DNA of 64,000 bases, from NCBI GenBank assembly GCA_028690035.1, contig JAQVCA010000010.1:54643-118642 (forward strand). Reading direction: 5' to 3'. The translations under genes were made by a program, and so were the position numbers. Below the pieces are notes generated by a model that saw only the letters and a program-made list of their open reading frames with translations, made no database searches and was not told the DNA's origin. How positions within the stretch are numbered: the stretch's first letter is position 1; each line of letters begins with the position of its first letter. Positions 17,816-27,537 of the stretch are shown here, one piece after another. Origin of the DNA: Comamonas sp. Lineage in GTDB: Bacteria; Pseudomonadota; Gammaproteobacteria; Burkholderiales; Burkholderiaceae_C.

Positions 17816-18676
17816 ATGCTTGTCCTTATTGGTTATGTCATCGCTTTTGGCTGCGTGTTCGGCGTGTACATCTTGCACGGCGGCAATGTGGGCGTTTTGG
17901 CCAAGGCGCTGCCTTTTGAAATGGCCACGATCGGCGGTTCTGCCTTCGGCGCTTTTTTGGTAACCAACCCACCCAAGGTGCTCAAGGCCACTGCTGCGGC
18001 GTTGGCTGCCGCGCTCAAGGGCAACAAATACACCAAAGCCCGCTTCATGGATTTATTGGCTCTGCTGTACGACTTGCTGCAAAAAGCGCGTAAAGAAGGT
18101 CTGATGTCCATCGAAATGGATGTAGAAGAGCCGCAAAATTCTCCGCTCTTCCAGAAATACCCGGCGCTGCTGGCGGATCACCACCTTGTTGACTTCATGA
18201 CCGATTACCTGCGCATGATGGTGTCGGGCAATCTCAACTCGCACGAGATCGAGTCCCTGATGGACAGCGAAATCGACACCCACCACCAAGAGGCACACCG
18301 GCCTGTAGTGGCGCTGCAGCGCCTGGCTGGTGGTCTGCCGGCTTTCGGTATCGTCGCTGCGGTGTTGGGTGTGGTGAACACTATGGGATCGGTGGGGCAG
18401 CCTCCGTCGGTGCTGGGCGGCATGATTGCCTCGGCACTGGTCGGTACGTTTTTGGGCATTTTGTTGGCCTATGCGCTGGTGGAGCCCCTGGCGGGCCTGG
18501 TGGAGCAGAACGTGCAGGACTCCTCCAAGGAGTTTGAATGCATCAAATGCACCTTGATTGCCAGCATGCAGGGCTACAACCCCCCCACGGCCATTGAGTT
18601 TGGCCGCAAGGTACTCTACACGACCGAGCGCCCCGGCTTCTTGGAGCTGGAAGCGCACGTCAAGGGGAGCAAGTAA
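17816..18676 (+). CDS. motA: Flagellar motor stator protein MotA
   Basis: The 286-residue inner-membrane protein starts at the ATG at 17816 (MLVLIGYVIAFGCVFGVYIL). Four hydrophobic segments are visible, including GGLPAFGIVAAVLGVVNTMG and LVGTFLGILLAYALVEPLAG, which border the proton-channel helices. The cytoplasmic loop contains charged residues that contact FliG. MotA and MotB form the ion-driven stator. motB follows immediately (TAA then ATG). The 167-bp upstream gap must hold the operon promoter, but I see no clear sigma-28 match. Confidence 0.96.
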   Translation: MLVLIGYVIAFGCVFGVYILHGGNVGVLAKALPFEMATIGGSAFGAFLVTNPPKVLKATAAALAAALKGNKYTKARFMDLLALLYDLLQKARKEGLMSIEMDVEEPQNSPLFQKYPALLADHHLVDFMTDYLRMMVSGNLNSHEIESLMDSEIDTHHQEAHRPVVALQRLAGGLPAFGIVAAVLGVVNTMGSVGQPPSVLGGMIASALVGTFLGILLAYALVEPLAGLVEQNVQDSSKEFECIKCTLIASMQGYNPPTAIEFGRKVLYTTERPGFLELEAHVKGSK

Positions 18677-19681
18677 ATGGCCACGGCACCAGGTGGCGCA
18701 GGCGCCGGTGGCAGCGAAAAAAAGCTGCAACCCATCATCATCAAGCGCGTCAAGAAGGCTGCGCATGGTGCGCATGGCGGTGCCTGGAAAATTGCCTATG
18801 CCGACTTTATGACGGCCATGATGGCCTTTTTTTTGTTGATGTGGCTGCTGGGTTCTACCTCAAAAGGCGATTTGCAAGGCATTGCCGCCTATTTCAATTC
18901 CCCACTGAAAGTGGCCATGCAAGGTGGTGATGGTGCTGGTAGCAGCTCCAGCATTATTCCTGGCGGCGGTACCGACTTGGCGCGTATCCATGGGCAGGTC
19001 AAGCGTTCGGACAGCGACGAGGATGCCAACCGCCGCCGCGATATCGATGCCAAGGCGCGCCGCGCGCAGCAGGATGCACAGCGCATCAAGGCATTGCAGG
19101 CCAAGATCGATGCCATGATTTCCAGCAATGCCACGCTCAACGAATACCGCTCGCAAATCCGCATGGATCTCACCCCCGATGGCTTGCAGATCCAGATTGT
19201 GGATGAGCAAAATCGCCCCATGTTCGACATTGGCAGTGCCGTCGTCAAACCCTATATGCGCACCATCCTGCGTGAAGTGGGCGCTGCCCTGGGGGGGGTG
19301 GAAAACCACATCAGCCTGGCCGGGCATACCGATGCTGCCCCATATGGCAATGGCGATCGGGGCTATGGCAACTGGGAGTTGTCGGTGGATCGTGCCAACG
19401 CCTCGCGCCGTGAGTTGGTGACTGCAGGCATGCCCGATGACAAACTGGCGCGTGTCGTGGGCTTGTCTTCGACCGACCTATTGCTGCCCGACGAGCCGCG
19501 TGCTCCGCAGAATCGGCGCATTACTATCACCGTACTGACCCATGAGGCACAGGAGCGCCTGCTGGGCAAATCCCGTACACCCGTAGAAAAAACCGTCTCG
19601 CCAGCCGCGCTGGCCGGGCAAAACCAGGACAATCCGCCATCTTCTGCCCCCGAGGCCCTGGCCCCGGAGATTCCAGACTGA
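18677..19681 (+). CDS. motB: Flagellar motor stator protein MotB
   Basis: The 334-residue protein has a basic N-terminus, then one membrane segment containing the channel Asp (KIAYADFMTAMMAFFLLMWL, Asp in YADFMTAM). An OmpA-like peptidoglycan-binding domain follows at ~190-300 (ISLAGHTDAAPYGNGDRG, WELSVDRANASRRELV, PQNRRITITVL). It anchors the stator to peptidoglycan. It abuts motA with no gap. Confidence 0.96.
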   Translation: MATAPGGAGAGGSEKKLQPIIIKRVKKAAHGAHGGAWKIAYADFMTAMMAFFLLMWLLGSTSKGDLQGIAAYFNSPLKVAMQGGDGAGSSSSIIPGGGTDLARIHGQVKRSDSDEDANRRRDIDAKARRAQQDAQRIKALQAKIDAMISSNATLNEYRSQIRMDLTPDGLQIQIVDEQNRPMFDIGSAVVKPYMRTILREVGAALGGVENHISLAGHTDAAPYGNGDRGYGNWELSVDRANASRRELVTAGMPDDKLARVVGLSSTDLLLPDEPRAPQNRRITITVLTHEAQERLLGKSRTPVEKTVSPAALAGQNQDNPPSSAPEALAPEIPD

Positions 19682-19775
19682 CGGATTGGCAGGCGGCAGG
19701 CTGATTTTGCAGCCTTGCCAAGTATCTGTAGCACTTTGCATCACCATGCATAACTTTTGACCGAAAGGGTCCATC

Positions 19776-20168
19776 GTGGCGAACAATGCCCTTCGTTTTT
19801 TGATCGTTGACGACTTCTCCACCATGCGCCGCATCGTGCGCAATCTGCTCAAAGAAAGCGGATTTGCCGAGGCCGATGAGGCCGAAGACGGCGTAGTGGC
19901 CCTGCAAAAGCTGCGCAGCAGCAAGTTCGACTTTGTGGTGACCGACATCAACATGCCGAACATGAACGGCTTTCAGCTGCTTGCCGAGGTCAAGTCTGAT
20001 GAAAAACTCAAGCACCTTCCGGTGCTGATGGTGACGGCTGAGGCACGCAAGGAAGATATTGTGGCCGCGGCCCAGGGCGGAGCTGCAGGCTACATTGTCA
20101 AGCCCTTCACCAAGGCGACTTTGGAAGAAAAAGTCACTCTGATCCTGAAAAAACAGGGTCTGGCATAA
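19776..20168 (+). CDS. cheY: Chemotaxis response regulator CheY
   Basis: The 130-residue single receiver domain has the acidic pocket ([10 protein letters not shown]), the phospho-acceptor Asp in [14 protein letters not shown], the Thr in VLMVTAEA and the Lys in [14 protein letters not shown]. Phospho-CheY binds FliM to switch motor rotation. The start is a GTG at 19776, preceded by GAAAGGGT; the family MANNALRF-type N-terminus supports it. cheZ follows after 15 bp. Confidence 0.96.
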   Translation: MANNALRFLIVDDFSTMRRIVRNLLKESGFAEADEAEDGVVALQKLRSSKFDFVVTDINMPNMNGFQLLAEVKSDEKLKHLPVLMVTAEARKEDIVAAAQGGAAGYIVKPFTKATLEEKVTLILKKQGLA

Positions 20169-20183
20169 GCCAGAGGAAACACC

Positions 20184-20945
20184 ATGCAGGAAGAACCCGC
20201 CAATCCCGCAGCGAATGCATCGAGCGCTGGCTACGACCAAGGCGGTGTGCACAACAAGCTGGGGCAGTTGACACGTCAGTTGCACGACGCGCTGCGTGAG
20301 TTGGGCTATGCACAGCGTTTGCGCAGCTCTGCCGATCAGTTGCCGGATGCCCAAAATCGCCTGTCCTATATTGCCCGCCTGACAGGCGAGGCCGCTGAAA
20401 AAGTGCTGACGTTGGTGGACGATGCCAAGGCGCGTCAGACCACCATCGTGGACCAGACCAAGCGCATGCGGCAAGCCATGATTGCCGATCCTGTGGCCGC
20501 TGTGGCCAAAGGGCACATCATGAATTACCTCGAGGAGATGGAACAGTCCACGGAAATTGTGGATCAGCAGCTCACCGACATCATGATGGCGCAGGATTTC
20601 CACGACCTGACGGGGCAGGTGATTGCCAAGGTCGTGCATCTGGCTGGCAACCTAGAGAACCAGCTGGTGGAGCTGCTACTGCAAACGGCGCCGCAGGGAT
20701 CGGTGCCCGCCATGCCAGCGGCGGCTGCGGTGTCGCCCCCTGTACCAGCTGCTGAGACCGATGATGTTTGGGCGGCAGCCTTGGCAGAAAGTGCTACAGC
20801 AGCAGGTACGACAGCTGTTGGCGCTTCTGCTGCTCCCGGTGCGCATCCCGATCTGCATGGCCCAGTGGTCGATCCGGAGGGTACGCCCAATGTGGTGACC
20901 TCGCAGTCCGAAGTGGACGATTTATTGGCCAGTCTGGGCTTCTGA
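20184..20945 (+). CDS. cheZ: Protein phosphatase CheZ
   Basis: The 253-residue protein has the long CheZ helical hairpin with the catalytic region MMAQDFHDLTGQVIAKVVHL, which contains the conserved Gln in the DLTGQV motif. The C-terminal SQSEVDDLLASLGF is the CheY-binding tail, separated by an Ala/Pro-rich linker. CheZ dephosphorylates CheY-P. It is cotranscribed with cheY. Confidence 0.96.
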   Translation: MQEEPANPAANASSAGYDQGGVHNKLGQLTRQLHDALRELGYAQRLRSSADQLPDAQNRLSYIARLTGEAAEKVLTLVDDAKARQTTIVDQTKRMRQAMIADPVAAVAKGHIMNYLEEMEQSTEIVDQQLTDIMMAQDFHDLTGQVIAKVVHLAGNLENQLVELLLQTAPQGSVPAMPAAAAVSPPVPAAETDDVWAAALAESATAAGTTAVGASAAPGAHPDLHGPVVDPEGTPNVVTSQSEVDDLLASLGF

Positions 20946-21085
20946 TTGCTGCCCCTTCTTAGCGCATGGCGAGCCTTTGTGCCGCCAGTGGCCATGCAAT
21001 AAGCTGGCCCTAAGCGCTGCTTATCGCGCCTTTGTCTTTGGCGCCGATCCGCACAATGGCATGAGACCTTACCTCTCCTGCCACC

Positions 21086-22249
21086 ATGGAATCGAGCCAA
21101 GATAAATCCCTACCAGCAACCGCCAGGAAGCTGCAGAAAACCCGCAACGACGGCCAAACGTCGCGTTCGCGGGATTTGTCGCATCTGGCAGTGTTGGGTA
21201 TGGGCTGTGCCATGGTGCTGGCCGGGGGGCCTGCGCTGCTGCAGCACATGCAAATCGAAATGGGGCGCCAGTTCACCTTTGATGGTGCGGCAGTGCTGGT
21301 GCCACAGCTCATGCTGGAGCGTCTGTTGCGCATGACGGGTGTGGGCCTGGTGGGGGTGATTACGTTTGCGCTGTGCATCAATGCGGCCTCGGTGCTGCTC
21401 AGCCTGATGTCGGGCGGCTGGATCTTCAGCTGGAAGCCCATCATGCCCAAGTTCAGCAAGCTCAACCCGCTGGCTGGTCTGGGTAACGTGTTTTCAAAGC
21501 AGCAGCTGGTCACTGCCCTGAAGAATGTGGCACTGACGTTGTTGCTTGGGCTGGTGGCGTGGCTGCACATTAGCGATGGCATTGCCCACATGGCGCGTCT
21601 GCCGCACCAAGGCAGCGCCATGGCGCTGGTGATGGTAAGCGACTGGATTCTTGAAGGCATCGCTTTGCTGATGCTGGTGGTGTTTGCTATGGCATTGATC
21701 GATGTGCCGCTGCAGAAATTTTTGTTTATGCAGCGCCTGAAGATGAGCCACCAAGAGGTCAAACAAGAGCACAAAGAATCCGAAGGCAGCCCCGAGGTTA
21801 AGGGCAAGATCCGCCAGAAACAGCGCGAGATGGCGCACCGTGCCTCAATCAACCGCGTGCCCACGGCCGACTTTGTTGTCACCAACCCTACCCACTATTC
21901 TGTGGCACTGCGCTACGACGAACACACCATGGCAGCCCCCCAGGTGGTGGCCATGGGTGCCGATCTGGTCGCTCTGAAGATCAGAGAGGTGGCCAAAGCA
22001 CACCAGGTACCCGTACTGGAGTCGCCCATGCTGGCGCGCGCCCTGTATGCCCATGCCGAGCTGGATCAGACCATTCCCGCGCAGCTGTACACCGCCGTGG
22101 CCCAGGTGCTGGCTTATGTGTACCGCCTCAAGGCCAGCTTGCGCGGCCAGGCCCCGGCACCGGGAGCGCTGGTGCAGCCCCATGTTCCCCCCGAGTTGGA
22201 TCCTCATAGCACGCACAGCACCCAGCGGGCGTCTTCCAGCCGGCCATAA
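21086..22249 (+). CDS. flhB: Flagellar type III export switch protein FlhB
   Basis: The 387-residue protein has four hydrophobic segments in the first ~215 residues and the autocleavage motif NPTH in ADFVVTNPTHYSVALRYDEH. After cleavage, FlhB switches export from rod/hook to filament substrates. The C-terminal Pro-rich tail (~360-387) is variable in the family. The gene is 140 bp after cheZ and 46 bp before flhA. Confidence 0.96.
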   Translation: MESSQDKSLPATARKLQKTRNDGQTSRSRDLSHLAVLGMGCAMVLAGGPALLQHMQIEMGRQFTFDGAAVLVPQLMLERLLRMTGVGLVGVITFALCINAASVLLSLMSGGWIFSWKPIMPKFSKLNPLAGLGNVFSKQQLVTALKNVALTLLLGLVAWLHISDGIAHMARLPHQGSAMALVMVSDWILEGIALLMLVVFAMALIDVPLQKFLFMQRLKMSHQEVKQEHKESEGSPEVKGKIRQKQREMAHRASINRVPTADFVVTNPTHYSVALRYDEHTMAAPQVVAMGADLVALKIREVAKAHQVPVLESPMLARALYAHAELDQTIPAQLYTAVAQVLAYVYRLKASLRGQAPAPGALVQPHVPPELDPHSTHSTQRASSSRP

Positions 22250-22295
22250 GCCATAAATTCCAGCGATTGCAAAAGTTCAAGAAGGTTGTCGTGCC

Positions 22296-24413
22296 ATGAG
22301 TACCGCAAGTACCGCAAGTTTGAAAAACCTCCAGCAGTGGGCCGGTCAACACGGTGTGGCCCTGCAGGGCCTGGCTGCGCCAGTGCTGGTGATGGCCATC
22401 CTGGGGTTGATGGTGTTGCCCATTCCGCCGTGGTTGCTGGATACCTTCTTCACGCTGAATATTGCTGTGGCGCTGATGGTGATGATGATTGCCGCCTACA
22501 TGGTCAAGCCGCTGGACTTTGCTTCCTTTCCCTCGGTGCTGTTGCTCAGCACGCTGATGCGTCTATCGCTCAACGTGGCCTCCACGCGTGTGGTGCTGCT
22601 GGAAGGTCACACCGGCCCTGGTGCTGCCGGTGCGGTGATCGAGGCCTTTGGCCACTTCTTGATTGGCGGCAACTTTGCCGTGGGTCTGATCGTGTTCGCT
22701 ATCTTGGTGGTGATCAACTTTGTGGTGATTACCAAGGGCTCTGAGCGTATTGCCGAGGTGTCGGCACGCTTCACCCTGGATGCCATGCCTGGCAAGCAGA
22801 TGGCTGTGGACGCTGACCTCAATGCCGGTCTGATCGACGAAGCCGAGGCCAAGCGCCGCCGCATGGAAGTGCAGGAGGAAGCCAGCTTTTTCGGCTCCAT
22901 GGATGGAGCAAGCAAGTTTGTGCGTGGCGATGCCGTCGCTGGCATTTTGATTCTGATCATCAACATCGTGGGCGGCTTTGCCATCGGCATGGCCCAGCAT
23001 GGCCTGTCGGCGGGTGAGGCTGCCAACAGCTACATCTTGCTGGCCGTGGGTGATGCGCTGGTGGCGCAGATTCCGGGGCTGCTGATTTCGGTGGCTGCGG
23101 CCATGGTGGTGTCGCGCGTGGGTAAAGACCACGATACCGGCAGGCAAATCGCCACCCAGATGTTCATGTCGCCGCGTGCGTTGGGTATTACAGCAGCCAT
23201 TTTGGGGATGCTGGGTGTGATTCCCGGTATGCCTCACACCGTGTTCCTGCTCATGGGTGCGGCCTTTGGCTATGGCGCTTGGCTGGCCCTGCGCGCGCAA
23301 CAGCGGCCCAAGAAAGCTTCGGCAGAGGAGGAGGCAGCTTTGGTGCAGCAGGCCTTAACGGCACCCCAGCAAGACACCGAAGCCACCTGGGACGATCTGC
23401 AGCCCGTGGATCTGATTGGTCTGGAGCTGGGCTACCGCCTGATTGCGCTGGTGGACAAAAAGCGTCAAGGCGATCTGCTCACGCGTATCAAGGGCGTGCG
23501 ACGCAAGTTTGCCCAAGAGGTGGGATTTTTGCCGCCCGCTGTGCATGTGCGCGACAACCTAGAGCTCAAGCCCAGCGCCTACCGTATTACCTTGCGCGGC
23601 GTGATGGTGGGCGAAGGTGAAGCCTTTCCTGGCATGTACCTGGCCATCAACCCCGGTGGTATCACCACCCCGCTGATTGGTACACCCACCACCGACCCGG
23701 CGTTTGGTCTGCCTGCGCACTGGATCGACGAACGCCAAAAGGAAGCGGCACAAATGGCCGGTTTTACCGTCGTTGATTCGGAAACTGTGATGGCGACACA
23801 TTTGTCACACTTGATGCAAATGCATGCCGCCAAGCTGCTCAGTCGTAACGAAGCGCAGCAATTGGTGGACCATGTAGCAAAAACTGCCCCCAAATTGATT
23901 GAAGAAGTGATTCCCAAGATGGTTCCCATCACCGTGTTCCAGAAAGTGCTGCAGTTGCTGCTGGAGGACGCTGTGCACATCCGTGACATCCGCACCATCA
24001 TCGAGACCCTGGCGGAGCATGCTCCCCAGACCCAGGACCCACAAGAGTTGGTGCGTCGTGTGCGCATTGCCCTGGCCCCTGCCATCGTGCAGCAAATCTA
24101 TGGCCCCACCCGAGAGCTCAACGTCATCGCCATCGAACCTGGTCTGGAGCGCCTGCTGGTGCAAGCGCTGACCAATGCGCATGGCCCCTCGCTCGACCCG
24201 GGCGTAGCCGACGTGATCTCACAGCGCGCGGCAGAAGTAGCCAGCCAGCAAGAAGAGCTGGGGTTACCTGCTTGCCTACTGGTGCCCGACCAAATCCGTA
24301 ATGCCATCGCCCGCCTGGTGCGCCGCGTGGCACCGCGCTTGCAAGTGCTGGCGCACAGTGAAATTCCCGAGACGCACTCCATTCGCATCGGCCCGATCCT
24401 TAAAGGTGCATAA
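22296..24413 (+). CDS. flhA: Flagellar type III export gate protein FlhA
   Basis: The 705-residue protein has eight predicted hydrophobic helices in its N-terminal half (TRVVLLEG, GGNFAVGLIVFAILVVINFV). Its FHIPEP-family loop includes ITKGSERIAEVSARFTLDAM and PGKQMAVDADLNAGLIDE. The C-terminal cytosolic platform (~350-705) binds chaperone-substrate complexes. The stop is 2 bp before flhF. Confidence 0.97.
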   Translation: MSTASTASLKNLQQWAGQHGVALQGLAAPVLVMAILGLMVLPIPPWLLDTFFTLNIAVALMVMMIAAYMVKPLDFASFPSVLLLSTLMRLSLNVASTRVVLLEGHTGPGAAGAVIEAFGHFLIGGNFAVGLIVFAILVVINFVVITKGSERIAEVSARFTLDAMPGKQMAVDADLNAGLIDEAEAKRRRMEVQEEASFFGSMDGASKFVRGDAVAGILILIINIVGGFAIGMAQHGLSAGEAANSYILLAVGDALVAQIPGLLISVAAAMVVSRVGKDHDTGRQIATQMFMSPRALGITAAILGMLGVIPGMPHTVFLLMGAAFGYGAWLALRAQQRPKKASAEEEAALVQQALTAPQQDTEATWDDLQPVDLIGLELGYRLIALVDKKRQGDLLTRIKGVRRKFAQEVGFLPPAVHVRDNLELKPSAYRITLRGVMVGEGEAFPGMYLAINPGGITTPLIGTPTTDPAFGLPAHWIDERQKEAAQMAGFTVVDSETVMATHLSHLMQMHAAKLLSRNEAQQLVDHVAKTAPKLIEEVIPKMVPITVFQKVLQLLLEDAVHIRDIRTIIETLAEHAPQTQDPQELVRRVRIALAPAIVQQIYGPTRELNVIAIEPGLERLLVQALTNAHGPSLDPGVADVISQRAAEVASQQEELGLPACLLVPDQIRNAIARLVRRVAPRLQVLAHSEIPETHSIRIGPILKGA

Positions 24414-24415
24414 CT

Positions 24416-25969
24416 ATGAACATCCAACGCTTTCTTGCTCCCACCTCGCGTGAAGCTTTGGCCAAGGCGCGGTCTGTCTTTGGTGAAGGCACTTTGATCC
24501 TATCCAACCGCTCCACCGCTCAGGGCGTGGAGGTGATGGCTACGGCAGAAGATAGCCTGCAGCGTCTGGACAGCGGTCACAAAACCAGCCCCAGCCTGCA
24601 AGCAGCCATCCAAGCACGCGAGGCTGAAGAAACCCGCCCTTTGCGCACAACCCCTCAGCCACTGCAACCTCCCAAGGCTGCACGTCCAGTGCTAGCACCC
24701 AATCCTGCTCCTGGTCTGCGTATGGAGCCTGCCCTGCATGCCAGCCCCCGCCAGAGCGTGCAGCAAGATACCGAGCAGCTGGCCATGAGCACCCTGTCCT
24801 TTCAGGACTATGTACGCGAGCGCATGCTGCGCCGCCGCAGCGAAGGTGTGCAAGACGAGATCCCCGATGAACAGCTGCCCACCTTTGCACGCAAGGCTCG
24901 CGCTGTAGAAACTGCCAGCAGCCTTGGCTCCGCCGCACCCACCCCCGTGCGCCAGAACCCGCTGCGTCCTATGGGCGCAGAGCCCGCTGTCAGCAGCACC
25001 AAGACGGGGGCGCTTGCACCTGCTACCGGCGCCAGCATGATGAGTGAGCTGCAATCCGTCAAGGCCCTGATCGAAGAGCGTTTCAACACCTTAACTTGGT
25101 TGGGCAACACCCGCCAGGATCCGCTGCGATCCAACTTGATCCTGAAGCTCATCCGTGTCGGGTTTTCGCCTGTTTTGGCGCGTACGCTGATTGAACGCCT
25201 GCCTGAAGGCAGTGGCCCGACAGAAAGCATGCGTTGGCTCACGCAGGTGCTGGAGCGCAACCTGCGCACCGATGCAGGTACCTCACCCATCTACGATGTG
25301 GGCGGCATTTTTGCTCTGGTTGGCTCGACTGGTGTGGGTAAGACCACCACCGCTGCCAAGCTGGCCGCTCTATGCGCACAAAGGTATGGCGCGCAAAGCG
25401 TCGGTCTGATCACGTTGGACACTTACCGTGTCGGCGGTCACGAGCAGTTGCGCACCTACGGCCGCATGCTGGGCGTGGTGGCCCATTTGGCACACGATAA
25501 AGCGGCCCTGCAAGACCTGCTGGGGCTGCTATCAGGCAAAAAAATGGTGCTCATTGACACCACCGGCGTAGCACCACGCGATCCGCGCAAGGACGACATC
25601 CTGCAGGTGCTCGATCTGCCCAACGTGCAACGCCTGCTCGTGGCCAATGCCGGTTGCCATGGCGACACCCTGGACGAATCCCTGTCCGCCTTCAAGCAGA
25701 GCAACTGCCGCCAGGCGATCCTGTCCAAGGTGGACGAGGCCGTCAAACTGGGCCCCGCGCTGGATGCCCTGATCCGCCACCAGATGGTGCTGCGTGGCAT
25801 CACCAACGGCCAGCGCGTGCCCGAGGACTTCGAGCGTGCCGTGGCCAGCGATCTGATCGCCACCTCCATGCGCGCGCACAGCAAGTCGGCCTTCGACCCC
25901 AGCACCCTGGACTTGGACTTCTTCTATGCCGACTCGCCCGTCGGTAGCCGTGGAGGCCTGCATGCTTGA
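24416..25969 (+). CDS. flhF: Flagellar SRP-like GTPase FlhF
   Basis: The 517-residue protein has an N-terminal basic domain (MNIQRFLAPTSREALAKARS), a Pro/Ala-rich linker (~70-170), then an NG GTPase domain with G1 GSTGVGKTTTAAKLA, the DTYRVGGHEQLRTYGRMLGV block, G3 LIDTTGVAPRD and G4 SKVDEAVKLG. FlhF sets the number and placement of polar flagella. The 3' end overlaps the next gene by 8 bp. It implies polar flagellation. Confidence 0.96.
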   Translation: MNIQRFLAPTSREALAKARSVFGEGTLILSNRSTAQGVEVMATAEDSLQRLDSGHKTSPSLQAAIQAREAEETRPLRTTPQPLQPPKAARPVLAPNPAPGLRMEPALHASPRQSVQQDTEQLAMSTLSFQDYVRERMLRRRSEGVQDEIPDEQLPTFARKARAVETASSLGSAAPTPVRQNPLRPMGAEPAVSSTKTGALAPATGASMMSELQSVKALIEERFNTLTWLGNTRQDPLRSNLILKLIRVGFSPVLARTLIERLPEGSGPTESMRWLTQVLERNLRTDAGTSPIYDVGGIFALVGSTGVGKTTTAAKLAALCAQRYGAQSVGLITLDTYRVGGHEQLRTYGRMLGVVAHLAHDKAALQDLLGLLSGKKMVLIDTTGVAPRDPRKDDILQVLDLPNVQRLLVANAGCHGDTLDESLSAFKQSNCRQAILSKVDEAVKLGPALDALIRHQMVLRGITNGQRVPEDFERAVASDLIATSMRAHSKSAFDPSTLDLDFFYADSPVGSRGGLHA

Positions 25970-26744
25970 CCCCAGCTGGAACCAAGGCAGCGGCATGGCC
26001 CTGCCCACCGGCAGCCCCGAGCTGCGCGTGCTCAGCGTGATCCCTTCCGGAGAGGCCGCCGACCTGCAGGCCCTGTGGCAAGCCTGCGTGTACCTGCAGC
26101 AACAAGGCTACCCGGTGGTGATCCTGGACGGCACCGAGCGTGAAACCGCGCAATCGCCGGGTCTGCAAGATTTGCTCCAGCCTGGGCTGGGGGTGAGCAC
26201 CGTGCCTGCCGACGTGCGCCAGCCCCAGGTCATTGCCAGCCTGCCCGCGGCCTGCGGCATGGTGCAACTGGCCCATCTGGCCGCCACCCAGGGGCAGGCG
26301 CCCCTGAGCCTGCTCACGCGCCACCTGCGCCAGCACGCCCTGGTGCTGCTGCTGGCCCCGGCGCCCTTGCTCAGCCCCTTGTTGCAGGGCTGCCAGCAGG
26401 CACCGCTGCTGCTGGTGCCCTCGCAGCGCAGCAGCGTGCTGGGGTGCTACCGCGCGCTCAAGCATGTCTTTATGCACACCGGACTGATGCCGCGTCTGGT
26501 GGCTTTGCGCCCAGAGGCCAGTGGCCTAGATCCACTGCTCAAGTCGGTGGCCATGTGCAGCTTGCACCACTTGCACACCGAGCCACTGGCTCAGCAAATA
26601 GACCCCGACAACGCCAAGCAGTTGCAGCGCTGGTCGCTCCAATGCTTAGAGCACGCCGAGCCGCTGCACTGCGTCTCAGAGCCTGTGTTGTCGGCCACTT
26701 TCACCCACCACAGCCCAACCACGCCCCACGCGTGGAGCCATTGA
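25962..26744 (+). CDS. FlhG-position protein without a P-loop
   Basis: The 260-residue protein starts MLDPSWNQGSGMALPTGSPE. It lies exactly where flhG/fleN usually sits, between flhF and fliA. It keeps a MinD-like hydrophobic layout (LQQQGYPVVILDG, HALVLLLAPAPLLSPLLQGC, LLLVPSQRSSVLGCYRALKH). The deviant Walker A expected near the N-terminus (KGGxGKT type) is absent: that region reads VLSVIPSGEAADLQALW. It probably cannot bind ATP as FlhG does. It may be a degenerate FlhG partner of FlhF or a distinct flagellar regulator. The start overlaps flhF. Confidence 0.6.
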   Translation: MLDPSWNQGSGMALPTGSPELRVLSVIPSGEAADLQALWQACVYLQQQGYPVVILDGTERETAQSPGLQDLLQPGLGVSTVPADVRQPQVIASLPAACGMVQLAHLAATQGQAPLSLLTRHLRQHALVLLLAPAPLLSPLLQGCQQAPLLLVPSQRSSVLGCYRALKHVFMHTGLMPRLVALRPEASGLDPLLKSVAMCSLHHLHTEPLAQQIDPDNAKQLQRWSLQCLEHAEPLHCVSEPVLSATFTHHSPTTPHAWSH

Positions 26745-26748
26745 GTTG

Positions 26749-27465
26749 ATGTACACCGCCCACGGCCAGTTAAACCGCGACGCACTGATCCGCCAGTACG
26801 CCCCCCTGGTGCGGCGCATCGCCCAGCATATGCTGGCCAAGCTGCCTCCCAGCGTAGAGCTGGACGACCTGATTCAGGTCGGCATGATCGGCTTGGCCGA
26901 TGCCCTCTCGCGCTTTGAGGCCAGCCAGGGCGTGCAGTTTGAAACCTTTGCCAGCCAGCGTATCCGTGGCGCCATGATCGACGAGTTGCGCGACAACGAT
27001 TGGCTCAGTCGTGGTGCGCGCAAGGGTCAAAAAGACATTGAATCGGCTATCCACCGCTTGGAACAGGCTCTGGGCCGTGCGCCCAAAGAATCGGAAATCG
27101 CCCAAGCCATGGATATGGAGTTGGCCGATTACCAGGCCCTGCTGGGCCGCGTGCGCGGCACCCAGCTCATCTATCTGGAAGACATGGGCCAAGGCGGTGA
27201 CGAAGGCGAAAGTTTTCTCGATCGCCATGTCGCCGATGCCGAAGCTGACCCCTTCGCCCAGCTGCGAGACCACCGTCTGCGCCAAGCGCTGGTCGATGCC
27301 ATCGAAAATTTGCCTGAGCGCGAAAAATACGTCATGGCCATGTACTACGAGCACGACATGAACCTCAAAGAGATTGCCGCTGTGCTCGAGGTGACCGAAT
27401 CGCGCGTCAGCCAACTGCACAGCCAAGCCATTGCCCGCCTACGCACCAAGATGCGAGCGCATTGA
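26749..27465 (+). CDS. fliA: Flagellar sigma factor sigma-28 (FliA)
   Basis: The 238-residue protein has sigma region 2 (YAPLVRRIAQHMLAKLPPSV, LDDLIQVGMIGLADALSRFE, FASQRIRGAMIDELR), region 3, and region 4 (LPEREKYVMAMYYEHDMNLK, VLEVTESRVSQLHSQAIARL). It directs transcription of late flagellar genes, and a strong match to its promoter lies upstream of fliC at 36731-36757. The ATG at 26749 is used; an in-frame TTG lies one codon upstream. Confidence 0.97.
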   Translation: MYTAHGQLNRDALIRQYAPLVRRIAQHMLAKLPPSVELDDLIQVGMIGLADALSRFEASQGVQFETFASQRIRGAMIDELRDNDWLSRGARKGQKDIESAIHRLEQALGRAPKESEIAQAMDMELADYQALLGRVRGTQLIYLEDMGQGGDEGESFLDRHVADAEADPFAQLRDHRLRQALVDAIENLPEREKYVMAMYYEHDMNLKEIAAVLEVTESRVSQLHSQAIARLRTKMRAH

Positions 27466-27483
27466 GGTGTGTGCCGTGTATTT

Positions 27484-27514
27484 AAAAATCAATGTCTTGA
27501 GTAAGTTGATTTTT
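27484..27514. terminator. AT-rich inverted repeat after fliA
   Basis: AAAAATCAA (27484-27492) and TTGATTTTT (27506-27514) form a perfect 9-bp stem with a 13-nt loop, ending in a T-run. It lies between the fliA stop and the next gene. The stem is AT-rich, so it may terminate only partially, and readthrough into the modification island is possible. Confidence 0.55.
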
Positions 27515-27537
27515 CAGCATACCGAGGTGGAATAGCC

